Below, in pieces: positions 35,452 to 43,957 of a stretch of 64,000 bases of DNA. Under the pieces are notes generated by a model, which made no database searches, was not told where the DNA came from, and worked only from the letters and a program-made list of their open reading frames with translations. Each line of letters begins with the position of its first letter. Positions within the stretch are counted from its first letter, which is position 1. A program made the translations under genes and the position numbers. Source of the DNA: Paramixta manurensis (GTDB lineage Bacteria > Pseudomonadota > Gammaproteobacteria > Enterobacterales > Enterobacteriaceae); assembly GCF_013285385.1 (NCBI RefSeq), contig NZ_CP054212.1, positions 3,410,001 to 3,474,000 on the forward strand, read 5' to 3'.

Positions 35452-36069
35452 TTAACCTAAGTTATTCATTTTCATCTGCATCATTTCTTTCAGCGCCGGA
35501 GAAGCATCCGAATCAATGCCTTTTTTCCACGCATCACGCGCGCCCTGTTTATCGCCTTTACTCAATAATGCTTCACCACGAAGATCGGCAACAATAGCGG
35601 TCCAGCCATCGCCTTTAATACCATCAAGGGTCTTCAACACCTCGTCCGCTTTTTTCTGTTGCAGTTGGATACGCGCCAGACGCAAATTAAGCACCGCCTG
35701 AAGGTTGGCATCTTTAGTGTCTTGCAAACCGCGTTGCAATTGCGTTACCGCATTACCCAAGTCGTTCTTATCAACGTACTGTTTAGCCAGATCGAGCGAA
35801 GCCAACGCGCCATAGGTGTTATTGTTGTTGCTGGCGAATTGCGTTACCGCCTCAACGGTCTGCGGCTTGCTGCCATCCAGTTCAGTAGTCAGTTTTTGAT
35901 ACTCTGCCGAGGTTTCTTTCGCGCTGCCATTTTCGTGGTTGCTCCAGTAACGCCAGCCCACTAAGGCACCCACGCCCAGCACCACACCAATCACCAATGC
36001 TTTACCATTGTCGGCAAAGAAACGACGGAGTGCATCAACCTGTTCGTTTTCGTTGCTATAGACTTCCAC
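35452..36069 (-). CDS. yfgM: Ancillary SecYEG translocon subunit / chaperone YfgM
   Basis: Inner-membrane protein with a short cytosolic N-terminus (MEVYSNENEQVDALRRFFAD), one TM (about 23-42, ALVIGVVLGVGALVGWRYW) and a periplasmic TPR-like domain. 205 residues (206 in E. coli). It associates with PpiD and SecYEG and links to RcsB control. Between hisS (44 bp) and bamB (19 bp). Confidence 0.95.
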   Translation of the reverse strand: MEVYSNENEQVDALRRFFADNGKALVIGVVLGVGALVGWRYWSNHENGSAKETSAEYQKLTTELDGSKPQTVEAVTQFASNNNNTYGALASLDLAKQYVDKNDLGNAVTQLQRGLQDTKDANLQAVLNLRLARIQLQQKKADEVLKTLDGIKGDGWTAIVADLRGEALLSKGDKQGARDAWKKGIDSDASPALKEMMQMKMNNLG

Positions 36070-36113
36070 GCAATCCTTCTCCTTAACATTAAATCCTGCG
36101 ACGCTGAAAAACG

Positions 36114-37388
36114 TTATTTCAACAGCGTGGCCAAGGTATTAGCCAGCAGGTCTTGCGCCAGCGTCTGCTGTTCGCCAGTGCGCAGATCTTTAACCACTAC
36201 CTGCCCTGCTGCGATCTCATCTTCACCCAAAACCAGCGCGACGCGAGCGCCCCATTTATCCGCCCGGGCGAACTGCTTCTTAAAATTACCACCGCCAAAG
36301 TTGGTCATTAATTTCAATTGCGGCGTAGCATCACGTAATTTTTCCGCCAGTTGCATCGCCGCTGACTGCACACCCTGACCGGAAGCGATAACATAGACAT
36401 CAACAATGCGTGTCGGTTCAAATTCCGGATTAACCGCTTGCACCAACAGAACTAAACGCTCAAGCCCCATGGCAAAGCCTACGCCCGGCGTCGCACGGCC
36501 ACCTAATTGCTCAACCAAGCCATCGTAACGGCCGCCGCCGCATACCGTGCCCTGTGAGCCTAAACTGGTGGTAACCCATTCAAACACCGTGCGGTTATAG
36601 TAATCTAACCCTCGCACCAAGCGCTGATTAACGGTATAGGTGATGCCAGCGTCATCCAACAGCCCACACAAGCCAGCAAAATGGTCGCGTGACTCTTCAT
36701 CGAGGTAGTCAAACAGCTTTGGCGCATCATTCAGCAACTGTTGAACGTCAGGATTTTTGCTGTCCAGCACACGCAGCGGATTAGTGTACATACGGCGTTT
36801 ACAATCCTCATCCAGCACCTCTTGATGCTGCTCAAGGAAGGCAACCAACGCCTCACGGTAACGCGCACGCGCCTCCAGCGAACCAATAGAGTTCAGTTCA
36901 AGCGAGACGTGATCGGCAATCCCCAACGCTTTCCACCAGCGAGCGGTCATCATAATCATTTCGGCATCAATATCCGGCCCTTGTAGACCAAAGACCTCGG
37001 CGCCTATTTGATGGAATTGACGATAACGCCCTTTTTGCGGACGTTCATAGCGGAACATTGGGCCGATATACCACAAGCGTTGTTCTTGATTGTACAGCAG
37101 ACCATGCTCGATGCCGGCGCGTACGCAACCCGCCGTCCCCTCCGGACGCAGCGTCAGGCTTTCGCCGTTGCGATCCTCAAAGGTATACATCTCTTTTTCA
37201 ACCACGTCGGTAACTTCACCAATCGCGCGTTTGAATAACGGTGTCTGCTCTACAATCGGTACACGAATTTCGCTGTAACCATAGCTGGCCAGCACCTGCT
37301 TCAGAATACCTTCAATACGCTGCCACACGGCGGTATCTGCCGGCAGATAGTCGTTCATGCCCCTAATTGCTTGAATATTCTTCGCCAC
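36114..37388 (-). CDS. hisS: Histidine-tRNA ligase
   Basis: Class II aminoacyl-tRNA synthetase, 424 residues as in E. coli. Motif 2 FRYERPQKGRYRQFHQIG, histidine motifs LVRGLDYYNRTVFEW and GGGRYDGLVEQLGG, motif 3 GFAMGLERL, and a C-terminal anticodon-binding domain (about 330-424). A hairpin with T-tract precedes it, so it may also have its own promoter. Confidence 0.98.
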   Translation of the reverse strand: MAKNIQAIRGMNDYLPADTAVWQRIEGILKQVLASYGYSEIRVPIVEQTPLFKRAIGEVTDVVEKEMYTFEDRNGESLTLRPEGTAGCVRAGIEHGLLYNQEQRLWYIGPMFRYERPQKGRYRQFHQIGAEVFGLQGPDIDAEMIMMTARWWKALGIADHVSLELNSIGSLEARARYREALVAFLEQHQEVLDEDCKRRMYTNPLRVLDSKNPDVQQLLNDAPKLFDYLDEESRDHFAGLCGLLDDAGITYTVNQRLVRGLDYYNRTVFEWVTTSLGSQGTVCGGGRYDGLVEQLGGRATPGVGFAMGLERLVLLVQAVNPEFEPTRIVDVYVIASGQGVQSAAMQLAEKLRDATPQLKLMTNFGGGNFKKQFARADKWGARVALVLGEDEIAAGQVVVKDLRTGEQQTLAQDLLANTLATLLK

Positions 37389-37408
37389 TTATTCGTTCTC
37401 TTTAATAC

Positions 37409-37457
37409 AAAAAAACCTGTCCGGCATGTTACCGCGTGACGGTATGACCCGGCCAGG
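37409..37457 (-). terminator. Terminator-like hairpin between ispG and hisS
   Basis: Long imperfect stem on the minus strand (CCTG-x-CCGG with CCGG-x-CAGG outer arms, TACCG/CGGTA inner arm; 37416-37457) followed by TTTTTTT. It lies 20 nt before hisS and could be a partial terminator or attenuator in the operon. Confidence 0.6.
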
Positions 37458-37496
37458 CTAAATCACTTCGGGAAACAGTGACGCTTCCCGTCTCGT

Positions 37497-38618
37497 TTAT
37501 TTTTCAACCTGCTGCACATCAATACGGCGATTTTCATCCAGCATTGACGCTTTCGCCCGGATACGCGCCTCAAGTTGATCGATCATATCTTCGTTATCAA
37601 GGCGGTCGCGCTGGCGCACGCCGTCTTCGTAAAAGCCGCTTTTCTTATTACTACCAGTAACGCCAAGCGTTGAAACCAGCGCTTCGCCGGGGCCGTTGAC
37701 CACGCAACCGATGATAGAAACATCCATCGGGGTAATAATATCTTCCAAACGTTGTTCGAGGGCGTTTACCGTACCAATAACGTCAAACTCCTGGCGTGAA
37801 CAGGTGGGACAGGCGATAAAGTTGATGCCACGCGAACGAATGCGCAGAGATTTCAGAATATCAAAACCAACTTTGACTTCCTCCACCGGATCGGCGGCCA
37901 ACGAAATACGCAGCGTGTCGCCAATCCCCTCGGAAAGCAGCAGACCCAACCCGATAGCCGATTTCACCGCGCCGGCGCGTGCGCCGCCTGCTTCGGTGAT
38001 CCCAAGGTGCAGCGGTTGATCAATCTGTTTTGCCAGCAGACGATACGACTCCACCGCGAGGAATACATCAGACGCTTTTACGCTAACTTTGAACTGATCG
38101 AAGTTGAGACGATCAAGATGATCCACATGCCGCATCGCCGATTCCAGCAAAGCCTGCGGCGTAGGTTCACCGTATTTTTCTTGCAGATCTTTTTCCAGCG
38201 AACCGGCGTTAACGCCAATGCGGATCGGGATATTATTATCACGCGCGCAATCAACCACCTGGCGAATGCGTTCATTATTACCGATATTGCCGGGGTTGAT
38301 ACGCAGGCAGTCAACGCCATACTCCGCCACTTTTAGCGCAATGCGATAATCAAAATGAATATCCGCCACCAGCGGAACATTGACCTGCTGCTTGATGAGT
38401 TTAAACGCTTCCGCCGCATCCATCGTCGGCACCGAGACGCGAACGATATCCACGCCGACACGCTCCAGCGCTTTAATTTGATTAACCGTCGCGGCAACAT
38501 CGGTGGTGCGCGTATTGGTCATTGATTGTACGGCGATCGGCGCGCCGTCGCCCACGGGCACCTTGCCGACGTAAATCCGCGTTGATTTGCGACGGTTAAT
38601 GGGGGCCTGGTTATGCAT
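37497..38618 (-). CDS. ispG: 4-hydroxy-3-methylbut-2-enyl diphosphate synthase
   Basis: Iron-sulfur enzyme of the MEP isoprenoid pathway, converting MEcPP to HMBPP. 373 residues: TIM barrel (MTNTRTTDV, ADIHFDYRIAL, RINPGNIG) then the 4Fe-4S domain with Cys in ACPTCSRQEFD and IGCVVNGPGEA. Start ATG 38618 (MHNQAPINRRKSTRI) has GGAGAAAG upstream and equals the E. coli start; the frame to 38633 is rejected. 38 bp after rodZ. Confidence 0.97.
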   Translation of the reverse strand: MHNQAPINRRKSTRIYVGKVPVGDGAPIAVQSMTNTRTTDVAATVNQIKALERVGVDIVRVSVPTMDAAEAFKLIKQQVNVPLVADIHFDYRIALKVAEYGVDCLRINPGNIGNNERIRQVVDCARDNNIPIRIGVNAGSLEKDLQEKYGEPTPQALLESAMRHVDHLDRLNFDQFKVSVKASDVFLAVESYRLLAKQIDQPLHLGITEAGGARAGAVKSAIGLGLLLSEGIGDTLRISLAADPVEEVKVGFDILKSLRIRSRGINFIACPTCSRQEFDVIGTVNALEQRLEDIITPMDVSIIGCVVNGPGEALVSTLGVTGSNKKSGFYEDGVRQRDRLDNEDMIDQLEARIRAKASMLDENRRIDVQQVEK

Positions 38619-38656
38619 ATTCTTTCTCCACAATTGCCCGAGCCAGAGAAGATGCG

Positions 38657-39694
38657 TTATTGCGCACCCAATGTCAGGCGAGCAACCTGGTTATTACGGA
38701 TAAAACGACTCAAATCTACAGGCTGCCCTTGATACTGGACCTGTACCGCCGACGGTGCGCCAATTTTCAAACGATAAGGCGCGGTGCCGGCCAGACTGAG
38801 TTTACCACCGCTACGTTGCATTCCGCTGAACAGTTTTTTGCCCGACGCATCGGTTACTTCCAGCCAACAATCAGCGTTAAAATTCATTACTACCGCATTA
38901 GGATCGGCCGCAGGCTGCGTTACACCGGCACTACCGGTCGGCAATTGACCATTGGTTGCCGAGGGTGCAGCGGCACCATTTTCCACCGGAGCTTGGCTCG
39001 GCGATACGACCGCATTGGCATCACTATTATTGGTCGCGGTCGGCGCAGCGCTATTGTTTGCGGCAGGTGCGTTAGCCGCCGGCGCGGCGGCAGATGGCGC
39101 AGCGCTGTTATTATTTCCGCCAGCGGGGGTATTCGCAGCGTTATCAGACGGTGCCGCAGGTTGAGCCGCATTGCTGCTCTCATCTGGCGTACTACCGTTA
39201 TCCAGCGAAATAGACTGACTATTGTCATCGCCCGAAGTCGCCGTGTTTTGATCGCTCATCGAAACCAAATCATCCTGCGCGGCTTTATGGTTCTGCCACC
39301 ACCAGGCGCCCGTCAAACCCACGACGACAAACAACACCAGCCAGGTGAAAATCATCAACCAACCGTCGCGTTTTTTACGACGTTTGCCCAGCGAGAAACT
39401 CTGCATCGGTTCAACTTTTGCCGCGCGAACCGGCGCTTGTTTCTCCATCATCGGCAACAGCTCGCCTTCCGGTACATGAACCAGACGCGCATAAGAGCGG
39501 ATGTAACCACGCAAGAACGTTGATGCCAAATCGGCAGGAGACTTATCTTCCTCAATGTCACGGACGGTAGAAAGTTTCAGGCAAAGACGCTCTGCAACGT
39601 TTTGCTGCGTTAGACCCATTTGCTCACGGGCAATACGCAGGCGTTCGCCTGTGGAATTTACTGCAGAATTATCTTGAGTGGCTTCAGTATTCAT
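38657..39694 (-). CDS. rodZ: Cytoskeleton protein RodZ
   Basis: Bitopic protein linking MreB to the cell-wall machinery. Cytoplasmic HTH (about 17-85, GLTQQNVAERLCLKLSTVRD), basic juxtamembrane KRRKKR, TM (about 112-134) and a periplasmic part. That part has a low-complexity Ala/Asn/Pro/Ser linker (about 150-260) and a C-terminal beta domain (DCWLEVTDASGKKLFSG). 345 residues; the linker is the part that varies between species. It overlaps pilW by 11 bp. Confidence 0.95.
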   Translation of the reverse strand: MNTEATQDNSAVNSTGERLRIAREQMGLTQQNVAERLCLKLSTVRDIEEDKSPADLASTFLRGYIRSYARLVHVPEGELLPMMEKQAPVRAAKVEPMQSFSLGKRRKKRDGWLMIFTWLVLFVVVGLTGAWWWQNHKAAQDDLVSMSDQNTATSGDDNSQSISLDNGSTPDESSNAAQPAAPSDNAANTPAGGNNNSAAPSAAAPAANAPAANNSAAPTATNNSDANAVVSPSQAPVENGAAAPSATNGQLPTGSAGVTQPAADPNAVVMNFNADCWLEVTDASGKKLFSGMQRSGGKLSLAGTAPYRLKIGAPSAVQVQYQGQPVDLSRFIRNNQVARLTLGAQ

Positions 39695-40418
39695 TAGCTA
39701 AAAAATGCTGGTACTGTATCGATTGTGGAAAATTTCGCGCCAGGCGTTCACCGTGACGCTTAACGTCATCAGTACGCCCGCCCAACGCGGCGAAACGAAT
39801 CTCTAACCACACACTTTCCGCCGTAGCGGGTAAGCTGTGTTGATATACATCTAACAGGAACCGTGCCAAAACAGGCTCCCCGTTTCCAAATCGCCTTTCG
39901 GCTTCTGTCAGCATCGTCATTCCTTTGTGCCGATCAACCTTAATGGCCTGACTCAGCGCCTGTCTCGCAGGTTCCTGTTCACCCTTAGTCAAATAACAAT
40001 AGCCGGTATTTTCCAAACTATCGGCCCTGACCCCGGGCTGCAACTGACGACCAGCCAGTCTAAACTGTTGTTGTGCCGCATCATACTGCCCTAAACCGCA
40101 AAGAAACGCACCGTAATTGTTAAGCACGTAACCATTATGCGGTGCGCGTTGCAGCGCCAAACGGTAACCTTGCGCCGCCGCATCATTGCGCCCTTGCGCC
40201 TGATACAAACGTGCCATAGCAAGGTGTGTACGATAATCCTCCGGCGCCAGTACCTGCGCGCGTTGCAGATTACGCTGCGCGGCGTGCAATTGCCCTTGCG
40301 CCAAATAAATTAACCCTAGCTGCAACCGCGCCTGTAGCGCCGGGTGGTCACTCACCTGACTGACACACCCACTTACAACAAACCCCGCCAACAGGCTATA
40401 CCGTAATCCATTACGCAT
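39684..40418 (-). CDS. pilW: PilW/PilF-like TPR lipoprotein
   Basis: 244 residues. Signal peptide with lipobox VSGC near residue 18, then TPR units (GLIYLAQGQLHAAQRNLQRA, LAMARLYQAQGRNDAAAQGY, LNNYGAFLCGLGQYDAAQQQF). The family stabilises type IV pilus secretins. No other pilus gene is in the window. ATG 40418 has AAAGGAG 5 nt upstream; a GTG two codons earlier is less likely. E. coli lacks this gene between rlmN and rodZ. Confidence 0.85.
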   Translation of the reverse strand: MRNGLRYSLLAGFVVSGCVSQVSDHPALQARLQLGLIYLAQGQLHAAQRNLQRAQVLAPEDYRTHLAMARLYQAQGRNDAAAQGYRLALQRAPHNGYVLNNYGAFLCGLGQYDAAQQQFRLAGRQLQPGVRADSLENTGYCYLTKGEQEPARQALSQAIKVDRHKGMTMLTEAERRFGNGEPVLARFLLDVYQHSLPATAESVWLEIRFAALGGRTDDVKRHGERLARNFPQSIQYQHFLANEY

Positions 40419-40511
40419 ACCCACTCCTTTAATAAGAAGTTTGGTATGTTACGCCACGCTCAGCAAGGGAAGTAGCTATTACCATCTGATAAAACAACTT
40501 ATTTCCGGCTT

Positions 40512-41681
40512 TCAGAGCGCCTTCACAGATATTGATTCGCCGGCCATTTTTTTACGCAGCGTACGCTTAGTCCGATCAATAACCTCACCCGCTAATTGGC
40601 CGCAGGCGGCATCAATATCATCACCGCGCGTTTTGCGCACAATGGTGGTAAACCCATATTCCATCAGCACTTTCGAAAAACGATCGATACGGCTGTTAGA
40701 GCTGCGGCCATAGGGCGCGCCTGGGAAGGGGTTCCACGGAATCAGGTTGATTTTGCACGGCGTATCTTTCAATAACTCAGCCAATTGATGCGCATCATCG
40801 GTGCTGTCATTCACATGATCCAGCATGACATACTCAATCGTCACGCGCCCCTGATTAGCATTCGACTTACCCAGATAGCGACGGACCGCAGCAAGGAAAG
40901 TCTCTATATTGTACTTTTTGTTGATCGGGACAATTTCATCACGGATGGTATCATTTGGCGCATGCAGTGAAATCGCCAACGCGACATCAATCATATCGCC
41001 GAGTTTATCCAGCGCCGGAACCACGCCCGAGGTTGAAAGCGTGACACGACGTTTTGACAAACCAAAACCAAAGTCATCCAGCATAATTTCCATCGCCGGC
41101 ACCACATTGGTTAAATTAAGCAGCGGTTCGCCCATCCCCATCATTACCACGTTAGTGATGGGACGCTGGCCGGTAACACGGGCCGCGCCGATAATTTTCG
41201 CCGCGCGCCAGACTTGCCCAATAATTTCCGAAACGCGCAAGTTGCGGTTAAAGCCCTGCTGTGCCGTTGAACAGAATTTGCATTCAAGCGCGCAACCAAC
41301 CTGCGAAGAGACGCACAATGTGGCGCGATCGTCCTCCGGGATGTAGACCGTTTCAACCAGTTGATCGCCAACGCGAATCGCCCATTTAATTGTGCCATCG
41401 GTTGAGCGTTTTTCTTCCGCCACTTCCGGCGCGCGGATTTCTGTCAGTTGCTTTAATTTACCGCGCAGTACCTTATTGATATCGGTCATCTGGTCGAAAT
41501 CATCACAGCAGTAGTGATAAATCCACTTCATAACTTGATCGGCACGGAACGGTTTTTCGCCCAGCGAAATAAAAAACTCACGCATTTGCTGACGATTGAG
41601 ATCCAGTAAATTAATTTTTTCGTTCTTGGCAGAAACCATGGCGGGGGATGCGGACGACGGCGTCACAATTTGTTCGGACAT
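40512..41681 (-). CDS. rlmN: Dual-specificity rRNA/tRNA m2A methyltransferase RlmN
   Basis: Radical-SAM enzyme methylating A2503 of 23S rRNA and A37 of some tRNAs. 389 residues (384 in E. coli). The cluster motif is CALECKFCSTAQQGFNRNLR (CxxxCxxC), and the methyl-carrying Cys is near DIDAACGQLAGEV. An N-terminal accessory domain (about 25-105) is present. Upstream of pilW by 93 bp. Confidence 0.97.
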   Translation of the reverse strand: MSEQIVTPSSASPAMVSAKNEKINLLDLNRQQMREFFISLGEKPFRADQVMKWIYHYCCDDFDQMTDINKVLRGKLKQLTEIRAPEVAEEKRSTDGTIKWAIRVGDQLVETVYIPEDDRATLCVSSQVGCALECKFCSTAQQGFNRNLRVSEIIGQVWRAAKIIGAARVTGQRPITNVVMMGMGEPLLNLTNVVPAMEIMLDDFGFGLSKRRVTLSTSGVVPALDKLGDMIDVALAISLHAPNDTIRDEIVPINKKYNIETFLAAVRRYLGKSNANQGRVTIEYVMLDHVNDSTDDAHQLAELLKDTPCKINLIPWNPFPGAPYGRSSNSRIDRFSKVLMEYGFTTIVRKTRGDDIDAACGQLAGEVIDRTKRTLRKKMAGESISVKAL

Positions 41682-41730
41682 AATGTTCTCTGGCCTCGTT
41701 ATTACACGTTATGGCGCTGGTTTGATGATA

Positions 41731-41769
41731 GAAAAAGAAACGCCCTCACCGGATAACCCAGTGAGGGCG
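41731..41769 (-). terminator. Terminator after ndk
   Basis: Perfect 9-bp stem CGCCCTCAC / GTGAGGGCG (loop 11 nt, 41741-41769) followed on the minus strand by TTTCTTTTTC. It separates ndk from rlmN. Confidence 0.8.
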
Positions 41770-41840
41770 CATTATTGTACAAACATCTGTACCCGGATGC
41801 TATGGGAGGCCCGCTATCCACGCAATAATTTTGTAAACAT

Positions 41841-41865
41841 ACCCGCCATACTTCAAGCTGCAGGT
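41841..41865 (-). repeat. ERIC end fragment downstream of ndk
   Basis: Read on the minus strand, the segment contains CTGCAGCTTGAAGTATGG followed by CGGGT. This is the terminal part of the enterobacterial ERIC repeat, and CAGCTTGAAGTATGG recurs at 42486-42499. Only about 25 bp is recognisable. Confidence 0.5.
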
Positions 41866-41915
41866 ACGTTTATACGCATTATCTTTGCCCGATTACCGGC
41901 TCCGCAGCCCGCGGC

Positions 41916-42347
41916 TCAACGCGTACGTGGGCAGATTTCGCCTTCACCAAAGAAGTAGGCGATTTCACGCGCGGCGGACTCTTGGGAATCAGAACCGTGC
42001 GTCGCGTTTTCAGTAAAGCTGTCAGCGTAATCAGCACGTAACGTGCCAGCCAATGCGTTCGCCGGGTTGGTTGCGCCCATCAGGTCACGGTGGCGTTGCA
42101 CCGCATTTTCACCTTCCAGTACCGACACCATGATCGGGCCGGATGTCATAAACTCCACCAAGCCGTCAAAGAAAGGTTTGCCCTGATGTTCCGCGTAAAA
42201 GCCTTCCGCCTGCTCTTTAGTCAGGTGCAGCATTTTTGCCGCCACAATTTTAAAGCCCGCGCTTTCGAAGCGATTGTAAATAGCGCCAATTACGTTTTTT
42301 GCCACCGCGTTCGGTTTTACGATGGAAAAAGTACGTTCTACTGTCAT
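41916..42347 (-). CDS. ndk: Nucleoside diphosphate kinase
   Basis: Balances NTP and dNTP pools by phosphate transfer through a phospho-His. 143 residues, equal to E. coli. Active-site His in NATHGSDSQESA, N-terminal RTFSIVKPNAVAKN. ATG 42347 has GAGG upstream; the frame to 42428 is an artefact reading into the ERIC repeat. In E. coli pbpC and yfhM lie next; here they are absent and a 464-bp spacer leads to sseA. Confidence 0.97.
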   Translation of the reverse strand: MTVERTFSIVKPNAVAKNVIGAIYNRFESAGFKIVAAKMLHLTKEQAEGFYAEHQGKPFFDGLVEFMTSGPIMVSVLEGENAVQRHRDLMGATNPANALAGTLRADYADSFTENATHGSDSQESAAREIAYFFGEGEICPRTR

Positions 42348-42393
42348 GTTGACCTCTGTCTTAACTTCCAAATTAACCGGTTCGATATTGCTA

Positions 42394-42502
42394 TACCTCA
42401 AATAATTCACATTACAGGAGGGCCGCAAAGAAGGACAACCCGATGAGCTTGCTCAAAGAGGGTCGATTACAGCCAACACAGATGCAGCTTGAAGTATGGT
42501 AC
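42394..42502 (+). repeat. Degenerate ERIC element upstream of ndk
   Basis: Starts TACCTCAAATAATTC, continues ACAGGAGGGCCGCAA and GATGAGCTTGCT, and ends GCAGCTTGAAGTATGG. These align in order with the ERIC at 43831-43955. The second central arm is missing or strongly diverged. It lies between the divergent ndk and sseA. Confidence 0.6.
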
Positions 42503-42811
42503 CTACCGGCCTGCGAAATGACGCCGATTATAGGGGGGCGGCACGCCCTTGCCTATCAGCGTTGCAACAATTTTTTAAAAAATTATGATCACCATCGCGA
42601 CAAAGCACCCGCTGATTTGCACGCTACCAGACCCTAACGCAATTCACTCGACAGTAAAAGACGTTGCCGCAACCTGTTCGGCATTGTTGCAGTTTTTAAT
42701 CGAGCCAGCTCCAAAATGGCAGATAAGATCATCCGGCTACTCGCTCAGGCTCTTGTCACGCCGTGGCAGATCGCCGACACTCACTGCACATCAAACGTTA
42801 ACGAGGCCGTT
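42503..42811. other. Non-coding spacer before sseA
   Basis: Contains an AT-rich stretch with TTTTTTAAAAAATTATGAT (about 42571-42589) and GTTAACGAGG just before sseA. No coding frame with family likeness is visible, and pbpC and yfhM, present here in E. coli, are absent. The sseA promoter probably lies in this stretch, but no strong -35/-10 pair is assigned. Confidence 0.5.
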
Positions 42812-43654
42812 ATGACAACCTCTTACTTTGTTACTCCCGGTTGGCTTGCCGAACATCTGAACCAAGACGATATTCAAGTGCTGGATGCGCGGATGCTGCC
42901 GCCAGGTATGGAAAAAGTACGTGATATTGAGGCGGAATATCTCGCCGGGCACTTACCACGCGCACCTTTTTTTAATATTGAAGCGCTTTCCGACCATACC
43001 AGCGACTGGCCTCATATGATGCCGCGTCCGGAAGCCTTTGCCGTTGCCATGCGTGAGTTGGGTGTCAGCCACGAAAAGCATCTGGTGGTGTATGACGAAG
43101 GTAATCTGTTTTCTGCGCCGCGTGCCTGGTGGATGCTGAAAGCGTTTGGCGTTGAGCAGGTTTCCATTTTGGCCGGTGGCCTTCAGGCATGGAAGCAGGC
43201 GGAGCTGCCGCTGGAAACCGGTGCCGTCAACTTACCCGAGGCCGATTTCGAGGCCACCTTTGATGCATCCCAGGTGCGTCGCGTTACCGATGTGCTGTTA
43301 ATTAGCCACGAAGGCACTGCACAGATTGTGGATGCGCGTGCGGCAAACCGTTTTAACGCCGAGGTGGACGAGCCACGTCCGGGTCTTCATCGCGGTCATA
43401 TTCCCGGTAGCCTGAACGTGCCGTGGAATGCGTTAGTGGTTAATGGCGAATTAAAGCCTAATGCGGAGTTGGCGGCTATTTTCGAGCGCCAGGGCGTCAA
43501 TATTCATCAGCCGGTGGTCGCCAGTTGTGGTTCCGGGGTGACTGCGGTGGTGGTGATTTTGGCTCTGATGACGCTGGGCGCGCAGGACGTTACGCTGTAT
43601 GACGGTTCCTGGGGAGAATGGGGCGCACGCGATGATTTGCCGATTGCTAAATAG
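42812..43654 (+). CDS. sseA: 3-mercaptopyruvate sulfurtransferase
   Basis: Transfers sulfur from 3-mercaptopyruvate to cyanide or thiols. 280 residues (281 in E. coli): inactive N-terminal rhodanese domain (VTPGWLAEHLNQDDIQVLDA) and catalytic C-terminal domain with active-site loop CGSGVTA. ATG 42812 has GAGG upstream and the family start MTTSYFVTPGWLA; the frame to 42716 is rejected. Confidence 0.95.
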   Translation: MTTSYFVTPGWLAEHLNQDDIQVLDARMLPPGMEKVRDIEAEYLAGHLPRAPFFNIEALSDHTSDWPHMMPRPEAFAVAMRELGVSHEKHLVVYDEGNLFSAPRAWWMLKAFGVEQVSILAGGLQAWKQAELPLETGAVNLPEADFEATFDASQVRRVTDVLLISHEGTAQIVDARAANRFNAEVDEPRPGLHRGHIPGSLNVPWNALVVNGELKPNAELAAIFERQGVNIHQPVVASCGSGVTAVVVILALMTLGAQDVTLYDGSWGEWGARDDLPIAK

Positions 43655-43697
43655 CCGGTTGCCTGCATTTTTCCTGGTTTAATACCAGGAGCCAATA

Positions 43698-43726
43698 TAA
43701 AAATGGCCCCTATGCTGCCGGGGCCA
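43698..43726 (-). terminator. Possible terminator of sseB
   Basis: Stem TGGCCCC / GGGGCCA (9-nt loop, 43704-43726) followed on the minus strand by TTTTTATATT. It would end transcripts running from pepB-sseB through the ERIC cluster. Confidence 0.5.
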
Positions 43727-43733
43727 ATGTATC

Positions 43734-43830
43734 TGCAGCGCGAAGTATGACTGCCTGTTCTAAATAATTTGTGTATGTGACCGGGGCGAGCGAGCGCGGC
43801 CAACGCACCTGCGGTGCGAAGTATGACTGT
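43734..43830 (+). repeat. Partial ERIC copies (internally deleted)
   Basis: An ERIC end piece (GCGAAGTATGACTG) runs into a left end (TCTAAATAATTTGTG) that joins directly to the ERIC right half (TATGTGACCGGGG through GCGAAGTATGAC, 43774-43827). The central left arm is deleted. The 54-bp right half differs from the copy at 43896-43949 at one position. Its inner CGCACC-TGC-GGTGCG hairpin is conserved. Confidence 0.75.
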
Positions 43831-43955
43831 CTACTCTAAATAATTCGTGCTGCAGGAAGGCGGCAATCGAGTAAGTCCCCGGGAGCATAGCCAACTATGT
43901 GACCGGGGCGCGCGAGCGCGGCCAACGCACCTGCGGTGCGAAGTATGACGAGTAG
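43831..43955 (+). repeat. ERIC element (near full length)
   Basis: About 125 bp beginning CTCTAAATAATTCGTGCTG, with GAGTAAGTCCCCGGGAGC and TGTGACCGGGGCGCGCGAGC. These correspond to the two conserved arms of ERIC used as ERIC1R/ERIC2 primer sites, and the copy ends GCGAAGTATGACGAGTA. The arms are complementary and can form a long hairpin in RNA. It ends just past the sseB stop, so it lies in the sseB 3' untranslated region. Confidence 0.8.
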
Positions 43956-43957
43956 AG

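Noticed and set aside
38660..39523. A 287-codon open frame opposite rodZ
   Set aside because: It is antisense to the low-complexity linker and HTH of a clearly real gene, is rich in Arg and Ser, and shows no family likeness.
42443..42637. A 64-codon frame between ndk and sseA with AAGGA upstream
   Set aside because: It begins inside a degenerate ERIC repeat and shows no protein-family pattern; the apparent ribosome site is part of the repeat.
43672..43690. TCCTGGT-N5-ACCAGGA hairpin after sseA
   Set aside because: The T-run lies before rather than after the stem on the plus strand, so it does not fit an intrinsic terminator for sseA.
43734..43955. CRISPR-like direct repeats
   Set aside because: The repeats are ERIC pieces of unequal length with no regular spacers and no cas genes nearby.
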